From the NCBI GenBank assembly GCA_015487435.1, contig WFPU01000243.1, forward strand, positions 1 to 11,830: 11,830 bases of DNA. The letters are read 5' to 3'. Under the pieces are notes generated by a model that saw only the letters and a list, made by a program, of their open reading frames with translations, did not search any database and was not told where the DNA came from. The position numbers and the translations under genes were made by a program. Positions 1-7,196 of the stretch are shown here, piece by piece (position 1 is the stretch's first letter; each line of letters starts with the position of its first letter). Origin of the DNA: Sulfurimonas sp. Its GTDB lineage: Bacteria; Campylobacterota; Campylobacteria; Campylobacterales; Sulfurimonadaceae.

Positions 1-1
1 A

Positions 2-862
2 ATAATCTTACTTTTATTTTTATCGTTTAACCTCTTTGCAAATACTTTAATAAAAGAGACTTATTTTATAGATACTAACAACATAAATTCAAAAGTTTTA
101 TTTCCAAATACTAAAAAAAACATCAAATTATTTCAAATTCCAGATAGAAAAAGCTCTATTAGAATAAAAAATAAGCAACTAACTAAGATATTAAAAGAAA
201 ATGGCTTTAAAGACTTTAAAATAAACTCTAGATATATTCACTTTAAAAAAATTAGCCCTATTGATACTACAAAAATAGATAATTTTTTAAAAAATCATTA
301 CTCAGAGATGTATGAAAACATAAACATTAAGAGTATTAAGGTTGTTCCTCGTAGTTACCTTGAAGAGTTGCCATCATCTTTTAGTGTCCATATAAGAACT
401 AAATCATATCTATCTAAAGATGGTGTTGTAAGCATTAAAGACACAAAAAACAAAAAAATATATTTTAACTACACTATTGATGCTGATTTAAAAGTTGTTA
501 AAGCAAAAACAAACATTAAAAAAGGGGATGAACTCTCAGTTTTAAATGTTAAATTAATTAAAGTAAAACTAGATAAGTTTCATGCTAAACCATTACAAAA
601 AATACAAAAATCAAAATATCAGGCAAAAAACCATATTAAAGCTGGGAAAATTGTATCTATTAGAAATATAGTACCACTAAGCCTAGTAAAAAGAGACTCA
701 ATTGTAAGTGTTTTTATGTACAGCTCTGGGATGAATATATCATTTGCAGCCAAAGCGCTTCAAAATGGTAAGTTAAATGATATAATTAGCATCAAAAAAG
801 GCAACTCTAAAAAAAGACTAAAAGCAAAAGTTGTTGGATATCAAAGGGTTGAGATTAGATGA
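2..862 (+). CDS. flgA: FlgA, flagellar P-ring assembly chaperone (5' end outside window)
   Basis: FlgA is a periplasmic chaperone that helps FlgI assemble into the P ring around the flagellar rod. The frame is open from base 2, and the first visible residues (IILLLFLSFNLFA) form the hydrophobic core and likely cleavage site of a signal peptide, so only the first few codons are missing. The ATG at 308 is internal and should not be taken as the start. The C-terminal half (about bases 500-860) fits the SAF/FlgA domain: an 'IKKGDELS' turn, a second 'HIKAGKIVSIRNI' unit, then 'LVKRDSIVSV', 'AKALQNGKLNDIISIKKGNSK' in pieces, and a final VxGYxRVEI strand. Its last codons overlap ubiX in ATGA. In C. 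jejuni the same gene leads the same cluster. Sequence before the SAF part is poorly conserved and I assign it only by position. Confidence 0.86.
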   Translation: MILLLFLSFNLFANTLIKETYFIDTNNINSKVLFPNTKKNIKLFQIPDRKSSIRIKNKQLTKILKENGFKDFKINSRYIHFKKISPIDTTKIDNFLKNHYSEMYENINIKSIKVVPRSYLEELPSSFSVHIRTKSYLSKDGVVSIKDTKNKKIYFNYTIDADLKVVKAKTNIKKGDELSVLNVKLIKVKLDKFHAKPLQKIQKSKYQAKNHIKAGKIVSIRNIVPLSLVKRDSIVSVFMYSSGMNISFAAKALQNGKLNDIISIKKGNSKKRLKAKVVGYQRVEIR

Positions 863-1386
863 GTAAAAGAAAGATAGTTATAGCTAGTAGCGGTGCTAGT
901 GGTGTTAACTTAGGATTAAAAACTTTAAAATTACTGCCTACGGACATTGACAAACATTTCATAATGACAAAAAATTCTGAAATTGTACTAGAAAAAGAGA
1001 TGAACTTAACAACTCATCATAATGAAGATATCTCTGCAAGTATAGCTTCTGGTTCGTTTGGTGTAGATGCTATGATAATTGCACCATGCAGCATGAATAC
1101 TTTAGCAAAAATCGCATGTGGAATATCTGATAATTTAGTTACAAGATGTGCAGCAGTTATGATAAAAGAGCAAAAAAAACTAATTTTAGCACCAAGAGAG
1201 ATGCCATTTTCTGCAATTGCATTAGAAAATATGCAAAAGTTAGCAACATTAGGTGTAATTATTGCACCACCTGTTATGGCTTACTACTCTGAGCAACAGA
1301 GTATTGATGAGATGGAAAATTTTGTTATTGGTAAATGGTTTGATTTACTTGATATAGAAAATAATTTATATAAAAGATGGGAATAG
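859..1386 (+). CDS. ubiX: UbiX-family flavin prenyltransferase
   Basis: UbiX joins a dimethylallyl group to FMN to make prenylated FMN, the cofactor of UbiD-type decarboxylases. The 175-residue length is normal. Visible family features are the flavin-binding N-terminus with SGASG at 11-15 (TGASG in most members), SGSF at 64-67, the stretch MIIAPCSMNTLAKIACGISD (72-91), DNLVTR (91-96), APREMPFS (111-118, RETPLS in most members), the PPVMAYY segment (137-143) and a C-terminal LYKRW. No signal peptide, so cytoplasmic. It starts inside the flgA stop (ATGA) and ends directly against the coaD start, indicating translational coupling. Campylobacterota make menaquinone by the futalosine route, which uses a UbiD-like step; supplying that step is my inference for its role here. 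Confidence 0.94.
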   Translation: MSKRKIVIASSGASGVNLGLKTLKLLPTDIDKHFIMTKNSEIVLEKEMNLTTHHNEDISASIASGSFGVDAMIIAPCSMNTLAKIACGISDNLVTRCAAVMIKEQKKLILAPREMPFSAIALENMQKLATLGVIIAPPVMAYYSEQQSIDEMENFVIGKWFDLLDIENNLYKRWE

Positions 1387-1881
1387 ATGAATAAGATAGC
1401 ACTTTATCCTGGGACATTTGATCCTGTTACAAATGGTCATTATGACATTATAGAGAGAGCTTTGAGACTTTTTGATCAAGTTATTGTAGCTGTTGCAATC
1501 TCACATGACAAAAAACCTATGTTTACATTAGATGAGCGCATAAAGATGACAAAAGAAGCTGTAAAAAGCTTAGGTGGCAATGTAAAAGTTGTTGGTTTTG
1601 ATAACCTAACTGTTGAACTTGCTAAGACACACGATGCTAGTATTATTATTCGTGGTCTTAGAGCTGTAAGTGATTTTGAGTATGAACTACAGCTTGGGTA
1701 TCTTAATAACTCGCTAGATGACACAATAGAGACTGTTTATCTTATGCCAAAACTCAAACACGCTTTTATTAGTTCATCAATTGTAAGAAATCTTTTAAAA
1801 TTTAATGGAAAAACTAATCATCTCCTTCCAAAAGAGGTTCAAAAAATCATAGGAAGTATGACATCATGTACATTGCAATAG
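1387..1881 (+). CDS. coaD: Phosphopantetheine adenylyltransferase (CoA biosynthesis)
   Basis: CoaD transfers AMP from ATP to 4'-phosphopantetheine to give dephospho-CoA, the fourth of the five CoA-synthesis steps. The 164-residue protein has the nucleotidyltransferase fold motifs at the expected places: YPGTFDPVTNGH (7-18) with the T-x-G-H signature (15-18), IIRGLRAVSDFEYE (87-100) and ISSSIVR (128-134), the C-terminal ATP-binding ISSxxxR motif. The ATG follows the ubiX stop with no gap; a GGGA stretch just upstream may serve as ribosome site. The last 16 nt overlap tmk in another frame. Length and all key residues are standard, so I expect a working enzyme. Confidence 0.97.
   Translation: MNKIALYPGTFDPVTNGHYDIIERALRLFDQVIVAVAISHDKKPMFTLDERIKMTKEAVKSLGGNVKVVGFDNLTVELAKTHDASIIIRGLRAVSDFEYELQLGYLNNSLDDTIETVYLMPKLKHAFISSSIVRNLLKFNGKTNHLLPKEVQKIIGSMTSCTLQ
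1851..1856 (+). promoter_or_regulatory. Ribosome binding site of tmk, inside coaD
   Basis: AGGAAG lies 9 nt before the tmk ATG and within the coaD coding sequence. It supports the overlapping start at 1866 over any downstream one. Confidence 0.6.
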
Positions 1882-2435
1882 AGGGGATAGATACTGCTGG
1901 AAAAAGCACTCAAATTCAAGCGCTTTCAAAACATTTTCCAAACGCTGTTATAACTAAAGAACCTGGAGCAACTAAGATAGGTAAAGAGATAAGAGAGATA
2001 GTACTAAGTGCAAAAGCACAAAGTAAAAAAGCTGAATTTCTTCTGTTTTTAGCTGATCGTGCTGAGCATGTAAAAGAGGTAATAGAACCAAATTTAGACA
2101 AAATGATAATCTCTGATAGGAGCGCTGTAAGTGGTGTAGCTTACGCTCTTACTCAAGGCGAAATTGATAAAAAAGATTTGGTGGAACTAAATAACTTTGC
2201 AACAAATGGTAACTACCCTCAAAAAGTTTTTTTACTTAAACTCACAAAAGAGGAGTTAAAATTCAGACTCTCACAAAAAAAGTTAGATGGAATAGAACTT
2301 CGCGGAGCTGAGTATCTTTTAAATATTCAAAATGCTATAGAAGAAGCTACAGAACTATTAGGTTTAGATCTTGTAACGATAGACGCTACTAAAAGTATAA
2401 AAGATATTACTAATGAGATAATAGCTTCTATATAA
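1866..2435 (+). CDS. tmk: Thymidylate kinase
   Basis: Tmk phosphorylates dTMP to dTDP, the step needed by both the de novo and salvage routes to dTTP. The 189-residue protein shows the P-loop GIDTAGKST (7-15), TKEPG (30-34), the LLFLADRAEH stretch (59-68), the ISDRSAVSGVAYA stretch (82-94; DRS where many homologues have DRY or DRH) and a LID region around 136-150 with KLDGIELRG followed by YLL. The start at 1866 lies inside coaD, 16 nt before its stop, with AGGAAG at 1851-1856 as ribosome site; a later start would remove the P-loop strand. It is the last gene of the flgA operon, and the following 108-nt gap suggests transcription ends or restarts there. Confidence 0.97.
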   Translation: MYIAIEGIDTAGKSTQIQALSKHFPNAVITKEPGATKIGKEIREIVLSAKAQSKKAEFLLFLADRAEHVKEVIEPNLDKMIISDRSAVSGVAYALTQGEIDKKDLVELNNFATNGNYPQKVFLLKLTKEELKFRLSQKKLDGIELRGAEYLLNIQNAIEEATELLGLDLVTIDATKSIKDITNEIIASI

Positions 2436-2471
2436 TATGAAAACAATCTACTAACTTAAAAAACATGAAAT

Positions 2472-2490
2472 AAGTTTAACTAAACTTTTT
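2472..2490 (+). terminator. Possible weak terminator after tmk
   Basis: AAGTTT and AAACTT form a 6-bp stem around a 4-nt AACT loop and are followed by three more T. The stem has only one G-C pair, so this is a marginal Rho-independent terminator. It sits where the flgA-tmk operon would be expected to end. Confidence 0.25.
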
Positions 2491-2502
2491 GGGAAATTAA
2501 AC

Positions 2503-2508
2503 TAGAAT
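2503..2508 (+). promoter_or_regulatory. Possible -10 box for the pyrC-nagZ-symporter operon
   Basis: TAGAAT lies about 35 nt before the GTG start, in an AT-rich stretch after a T-run, like the -35-less promoters known in Campylobacter and Helicobacter. It differs by one base from TATAAT. Position and context suggest it; nothing else confirms it. Confidence 0.3.
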
Positions 2509-2533
2509 ACCATTAATATATTTTAGTTCTAAG

Positions 2534-2538
2534 AAGGA
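2534..2538 (+). promoter_or_regulatory. Ribosome binding site that fixes the GTG start at 2544
   Basis: AAGGA ends 5 nt before the GTG at 2544. No ATG in the same frame lies at a good spacing nearby, so the GTG is the best start. Confidence 0.7.
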
Positions 2539-2543
2539 ATATT

Positions 2544-3677
2544 GTGGTAATAAAAAATGCAATTATTTGTGATAAAGATGGACAAAGGGAGGATAATTTT
2601 ACCATAGAAGATAGAACTGACAATGTGATTGATGCTAAAGGGGCTTATCTAGTCCCTGCTATTGTTGATTTGAATGTTAAGCTTCTTGATGGTGTACTAA
2701 ACTCTAAAAACATTAAAACTATCGCAGATGAAGCAAAAAAAGGTGGGGTTGGTCGTATTGTTTTAAATGCAGATTCAAACCCTCCGATTGATAGTGAAAG
2801 TATTTTAGAATTTGCTCAAAATAATCTTCATAACCTTGATAGTGTAAAAGTTGACTTGATGTTAAACACTCTTAAAAATGACGGAAGTATGAGTAACATT
2901 GCAATTATGCTAAAAAAAGGTGCAATAAATCCATATATGAGTACTATCGCTAAAAATAATGTAGCAATTAAGATTGCAGAATATGCACAGATGTATAAAA
3001 AAACTCTTTTTTGTAAGGCTGAGGATAATTCACTTGTTAAAAGTGGGGTTATGCTTGATGGCGATATAAGCTCACAATTCGGACTTGCGGGTATTCCTGA
3101 TTTGAGTGAAGTACTTCATGTATCTCGTATGATAGAGATTGCAAGACATTTTAAAATAAAAATTCTTTTTAAAGCTATAGCATCACCTCGTTCAATCTCA
3201 CTTATAACTCAAGCAAAAAAAGAGGGTGTAGAAGTTAGTTGTGAAGTTTCACTTCATCATCTTGTAAATTCGGATGAAGCATGTAAAAACTTTAACACCA
3301 CTGCAAAATTAGATCCACCATTAGCATCTAAAAATGATATGCTAGAACTTCAAGAGGCACTTAAAAATGATCAAATTGATATACTCACAACTCTTCATCA
3401 ACCATCTTCTCCACTAAATAAAGAGGTGGCATTTTTTGATGCAGCTTATGGGTGTGAGTCTTTAGGTGATGCACTACCGCTTTATTATACAAAGTTAGTA
3501 AAATCTGGTTTGATTAGTATGAAAAAACTGATTGAACTAATCTCTTTAAATCCTGCAAAAACTATTGATAAAAAAGTGAGTTATCTACTTTTTAATCCAG
3601 ATGTTAAGAGTGTTGTGAAAAATGCAAACTCTCTTTATAATTCAGAAGAAATTTTTGGTGAAGTTATTAGTTTATAA
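2544..3677 (+). CDS. pyrC: Dihydroorotase homologue lacking catalytic residues (pseudo-DHO)
   Basis: This 377-residue protein belongs to the type I dihydroorotase branch of the amidohydrolase superfamily. Family landmarks are clear: PAIVDL (38-43), KAED (158-161), FGLAGIP (179-185), EVSLHHL (234-240), the glycine-rich region after FFDAAYG (297-303) and LNPAKTI (335-341). However, residues that bind zinc or do catalysis are missing. The usual HxH after the first strand is N44-V-K46, the His before AED is K158, and the Asp of the TDHAPH motif is L284 in TTLHQP. Dihydroorotase activity is therefore unlikely. In Pseudomonas and other bacteria such inactive homologues hold aspartate carbamoyltransferase (PyrB) dodecamers together; I infer a similar role here, with a separate active PyrC elsewhere in the genome. 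The gene symbol reflects homology, not activity. GTG start with a good ribosome site; overlaps the next gene by one base in TAATG. Confidence 0.86.
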   Translation: MVIKNAIICDKDGQREDNFTIEDRTDNVIDAKGAYLVPAIVDLNVKLLDGVLNSKNIKTIADEAKKGGVGRIVLNADSNPPIDSESILEFAQNNLHNLDSVKVDLMLNTLKNDGSMSNIAIMLKKGAINPYMSTIAKNNVAIKIAEYAQMYKKTLFCKAEDNSLVKSGVMLDGDISSQFGLAGIPDLSEVLHVSRMIEIARHFKIKILFKAIASPRSISLITQAKKEGVEVSCEVSLHHLVNSDEACKNFNTTAKLDPPLASKNDMLELQEALKNDQIDILTTLHQPSSPLNKEVAFFDAAYGCESLGDALPLYYTKLVKSGLISMKKLIELISLNPAKTIDKKVSYLLFNPDVKSVVKNANSLYNSEEIFGEVISL

Positions 3678-4714
3678 TGATAGCTAAAGATATATCAGAG
3701 TTAGAATTAAAACAGAAAATAGGTAAGATGCTTATTTTTGGATTTAACTCTCTTGATATTAAAAAAGATGATAAAATTTATAAATATATTAGTAAATATA
3801 ACTTAGGCGGAATAATCCTTTTTGATAAATTTTATTATGATAGAGATAAAGCCAAAAATATTCAAAACCCTTCACAACTAAAAAAATTAACTTCGCAACT
3901 ACAAAAAATCTCAAAAAACAGACTGCTCATCTCTATAGATCAAGAGGGTGGTAAAATTGCTAGATTAAAGGTTAAAGATGGTTTTAACTCCACAATATCT
4001 GCAAAAAATTTAGTTAATTTAGGTAAGCAAAAAGCAAAACAAAGTTACTCTTTACTCTCAAAAGAGTTACAAGAGTTGGGGATAAACTGTAACTTTGCCC
4101 CTCTAGTTGATTTAGCACTAAATAAAGATAATAAAGTTATATATAAACTAGATCGCTCTTATGGTGATAACGCAGATGAAGTTGCAAAATTTGCAGAGAT
4201 TTTTATGAATCAACTTAAAAAACATAAAGTTATAAGTTGCTTGAAACATTTTCCTGGGCATGGTTCTGCACTTGGAGATACACATGAGGGTTTTGTTGAT
4301 ATTAGTGATAGTTGGAGTGAAATGGAGTTAGAGCCATACAAAAAACTACTCTCAAAAATAAAGATGATAATGACAGCTCATGTCTTTAACAAAAATCTTG
4401 ATGATAAATATCCAGCAACCCTTTCATATAAAACAAATACGAATATTTTAAGAGAGAGTATAGGTTATGATGGTGTAATTCTTAGTGATGACTTACAAAT
4501 GAAAGCGATAGAGTCACACTATACAAAACAAGAGGCTATAAAACTTAGTATAAACTCTGGAGTAGATATGCTTATGTACTGTAATCAACTCTCAAATGAT
4601 GATGTGTTAGATATCATTAATCTTACTTATTTTCTTGTAAAAAATGGCGAGATATCCATTAATCGTATAGAAGAAGCGAACAAACGAATAGATAAACTTC
4701 TTGGTGAGATTTAA
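3677..4714 (+). CDS. nagZ: NagZ-like glycoside hydrolase family 3 beta-N-acetylhexosaminidase
   Basis: GH3 enzymes of the NagZ group cut N-acetylglucosamine from anhydro-muropeptides during cell-wall recycling. The 345-residue protein has a single (beta/alpha)8-type domain with no signal peptide, matching the cytoplasmic Gram-negative NagZ. Visible motifs: NLGGIILF (42-49), SIDQEGGKIARL (86-97), CLKHFPGHG (188-196), the Asp-x-His acid/base dyad D201-T-H203, and GVILSDDLQMKAI (266-278), in which D271 is the likely nucleophile. The spacer between KHFPGHG and the DTH dyad (SALG) is somewhat unusual but both dyad residues are present. It starts in a TAATG overlap with the upstream gene; the ribosome site is poor, so coupling to upstream translation is likely. 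It ends in another TAATG overlap with the symporter. Activity on a GH3 substrate other than muropeptides cannot be excluded. Confidence 0.84.
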   Translation: MIAKDISELELKQKIGKMLIFGFNSLDIKKDDKIYKYISKYNLGGIILFDKFYYDRDKAKNIQNPSQLKKLTSQLQKISKNRLLISIDQEGGKIARLKVKDGFNSTISAKNLVNLGKQKAKQSYSLLSKELQELGINCNFAPLVDLALNKDNKVIYKLDRSYGDNADEVAKFAEIFMNQLKKHKVISCLKHFPGHGSALGDTHEGFVDISDSWSEMELEPYKKLLSKIKMIMTAHVFNKNLDDKYPATLSYKTNTNILRESIGYDGVILSDDLQMKAIESHYTKQEAIKLSINSGVDMLMYCNQLSNDDVLDIINLTYFLVKNGEISINRIEEANKRIDKLLGEI

Positions 4715-6195
4715 TGGAAGTAGGGTTTGGACTTTATGATTGGTTGATATTTGGTTTTTATTTTATACTCTTAATATCAGCGTCTGTATTTTTAGCAAAT
4801 AAAAATATAGCAACTTCAAGAGAGTTTTTTGTAGCTTCAAACTCTATGCCAACATTTGCAGTAGCTATCTCACTTTTAGCTACAGCACAATCAGCTGCAA
4901 CATTTTTAGGTGCACCTGAGTTTTCATATAAATTTGATTTAACCCTTATTGGTTTTTCAGTAACTTCTCTTTTAGCCATATATATTGTAGCAAATGTATT
5001 GATACCAAGGTTTTACGCTATTAAAGCACTAAGCGTATATGAATTTTTAAAGAGTAGATATGATGAGAATGCTTCAAGAAGTGTAGGAATTATGTTTTTA
5101 GTTGGAAGGGTATTTGCAAGTGGTGCAAGACTATACATAGCAGCCCTTGCTTTGAGTATGATACTTTTTTATGATATATCCCTACCTAACATAATCATAT
5201 CAGTTTTGATTCTTATTTTTGGAGCTTTGATATTTACATATTTTGGTGGCGTAAAATCAGTAATATACAGTGATATTTTACAAGCTTTTGTATATGTTGG
5301 GGCTGGTGTTGGAGTTTTATTTTATCTATATACAGCTTTAAATATGGATTTCTCAACAATGATAAACTCTCTTAACGAAGCTGATAAATTAAAATTTATA
5401 GATTTTGACCTTAGTTTTACTAATGAGGGAAAATTTAATATCTATGGACTTTTAACTGGTTATTTGCTTTTAAACATAGCAGCATTTGGACTTGACCAAG
5501 ACCTAACTCAAAGAGTGCTTTCATGTAAAACGCAAAAAGAAGCTAAACGCTCTTTATATTCAGCAACACTGATAAGTATACCCGTGTCACTTATGTTTTT
5601 ATCCATAGGACTTTTGCTTTACTTATACTATCAAGAACACCAAGTTGCTCAAAAATTTGCTGGAGAGAGTGTAACTATCTTTATGTATTTTATTTTGAAT
5701 GAGATGCCAGCTGGTTTAAAAGGTTTTGTAACTATAGGAGCAATAGCCGCTGCATTATCGAGTACAAACTCAGTTTTAGGTGCTATGAGTTCAGTAGCTA
5801 TTGAAGATATATACAAGCCATATAGATTAAAAAAAGATTCTAACACAAGTGAGATACACTTTGTATATATGGCAAAATTAATGGTACTTATTTTTGCAGT
5901 AGCTTTATCTATGATGGCAGTTTTAAGTTTTATAGTCCACAGCATGAGTGATATACCACTAATCAGTTTTGCCCTTGGAGTGATGGCATATGCCTATAGT
6001 GGACTTTTGGGTGTATTTAGCTCAGCTATTTTTACAAAAAGAGGAAACTCAAAACTAATACCTTATGCACTAGCTGGTGGATTTTTTAGTGTACTTAGTA
6101 TGCAAGGATATACTTTTGGTTTAGATGTAGGTTTTGCTTGGCAATTGGTTATTGGGACAATGATTTCATTTTTGATTATGCAAATTGGCGAATAA
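4714..6195 (+). CDS. Sodium:solute symporter (SSS family), substrate unknown
   Basis: A 493-residue integral membrane protein with about 13 hydrophobic segments spread over its length, typical of SSS transporters that use the sodium gradient to import a solute. Family signatures: FGGVKSVIYSDILQAF (177-192), GLDQDLTQRVLSCKT (259-273) and AAALSSTNSVLGAMSS (345-360), the last containing the Ser/Thr pair of the conserved Na2 site, followed by EDIYKPY (364-370). GGTGAG at 4703-4708 is the ribosome site, and the start overlaps the nagZ stop in TAATG. Lying directly behind nagZ, it may import a sugar or muropeptide breakdown product, but SSS members also carry proline, pantothenate, acetate and others, and sequence motifs do not settle this. 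Its last 20 nt overlap the convergent methyltransferase gene. Confidence 0.87.
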   Translation: MEVGFGLYDWLIFGFYFILLISASVFLANKNIATSREFFVASNSMPTFAVAISLLATAQSAATFLGAPEFSYKFDLTLIGFSVTSLLAIYIVANVLIPRFYAIKALSVYEFLKSRYDENASRSVGIMFLVGRVFASGARLYIAALALSMILFYDISLPNIIISVLILIFGALIFTYFGGVKSVIYSDILQAFVYVGAGVGVLFYLYTALNMDFSTMINSLNEADKLKFIDFDLSFTNEGKFNIYGLLTGYLLLNIAAFGLDQDLTQRVLSCKTQKEAKRSLYSATLISIPVSLMFLSIGLLLYLYYQEHQVAQKFAGESVTIFMYFILNEMPAGLKGFVTIGAIAAALSSTNSVLGAMSSVAIEDIYKPYRLKKDSNTSEIHFVYMAKLMVLIFAVALSMMAVLSFIVHSMSDIPLISFALGVMAYAYSGLLGVFSSAIFTKRGNSKLIPYALAGGFFSVLSMQGYTFGLDVGFAWQLVIGTMISFLIMQIGE

Positions 6196-7168
6196 ATACT
6201 AAATTTTTTAAACTCCTACTCTCATTTTCACTAGCAAACTCTTTTACATTTTCCAACCTGTGAGAGTATTTAAAACTAGGTGCTAACTCTTTGATGAGAT
6301 TTTTTATAAAATCAACATCTAAATCAGGTGAATTTAAACATGCTAAAAGTATACACTCTTGTGAAGCAATTTGTGGAAGCTTCATAATTAGTCTGCGATA
6401 ATCCTTAGTGGCTACAAAACTACCTTTTTGAAATGTTGGCGGATCTATTATGATTAAATCATATGGACCTTTTTTCTTTATGCGTGAGAATGATTTTAAG
6501 ATATTATATGGATGAAAACTAACTTCGCGAGTATCTAAGTTGTTAATATGATGGTTTATACGACCTAAGCTAAGCGCACCCTTACTCATATCTATATTAC
6601 TAACTTTTGTAGCCCCTCCAAGAATAGAGGCTATACTAAATGCACATGTATATGAAAAAAGATTTAAAACACTTTTGTCTTTTGAATTATCTCTTATAAA
6701 CTCTCTACCATTTTTCATATCTGGAAAATATCCAGAATTTTTGTTAGAGAGTAGATTTAATTTAAATTTCATTCCGTTTTCAATTGCAAACAGTTCTTCA
6801 GGAAGTTCCCCAATTATTACTTCACTTGGGCTTCCTTTGATATATCTTCTTTGAATTACTAAAGTGTCATGATGGATAAGAGTGAACTCCTTGAGCATAG
6901 TTATCAACTCTTTTTCATTTTCTTCTTCAAAATAAAGAGCTACACTTAATAGGTTCGCTATAGAATCAACAGTTAGATGCTTCCAACCATCATAAAGCCC
7001 ACCACGACCATGGAAGAGCCTTTTAAATTCATGAGTAAGTTCGTTTGAATTTACTTCTAAATGTTTTTGTATATCTGATAGGGTCATTCTTTCCCTAAAA
7101 TTTCTAGTTCTGTATTTATTAACAATATAATTACCATCTACTTTTTTTATTTTTGAATTTATTTTCAT
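6176..7168 (-). CDS. RlmI/RlmK-like class I SAM-dependent methyltransferase
   Basis: The protein has a C-terminal Rossmann methyltransferase domain: SVLNLFSYTCAFSIAS (SAM-binding motif I), IASILGGATKVSNIDMSKG (acidic residue after strand 2) and DLIIIDPPTFQKGSF (motif IV, DPPxF as in RlmI and RlmK, which methylate 23S rRNA at C1962 and G2069). The region before it carries RLFHGRGGLYDGWKHLTVD, seen in a relative of RlmI/RlmK that I cannot name, and NSGYFPDMKNGREF just ahead of the SAM domain, as in RlmI. I do not recognise an N-terminal PUA domain. RNA is the likely substrate, but the exact base is unknown. Start: I chose the ATG at 7168 (330 aa); a TTG at 7189 with AGAGAG upstream would add 7 residues (337 aa) and cannot be excluded. 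The gene overlaps the symporter end by 20 nt, tail to tail, and a palindromic repeat lies directly upstream. Confidence 0.78.
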   Translation of the reverse strand: MKINSKIKKVDGNYIVNKYRTRNFRERMTLSDIQKHLEVNSNELTHEFKRLFHGRGGLYDGWKHLTVDSIANLLSVALYFEEENEKELITMLKEFTLIHHDTLVIQRRYIKGSPSEVIIGELPEELFAIENGMKFKLNLLSNKNSGYFPDMKNGREFIRDNSKDKSVLNLFSYTCAFSIASILGGATKVSNIDMSKGALSLGRINHHINNLDTREVSFHPYNILKSFSRIKKKGPYDLIIIDPPTFQKGSFVATKDYRRLIMKLPQIASQECILLACLNSPDLDVDFIKNLIKELAPSFKYSHRLENVKEFASENESRSLKNLVFIRQFA

Positions 7169-7196
7169 GTTGCAATATACGATATGCAATTAAACT

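Noticed and set aside
308..862. ATG at 308 as start of flgA
   Set aside because: The frame is open back to base 2 and begins with a signal-peptide-like hydrophobic stretch, required for a periplasmic chaperone.
1476..1724. Minus-strand open frame opposite coaD
   Set aside because: It lies wholly within a well-supported gene on the other strand, has no ribosome site and no recognisable motif.
4758..5945. Two minus-strand open frames opposite the symporter (4758-4979 and 5649-5945)
   Set aside because: Antisense shadows of hydrophobic coding sequence; no motif or ribosome site.
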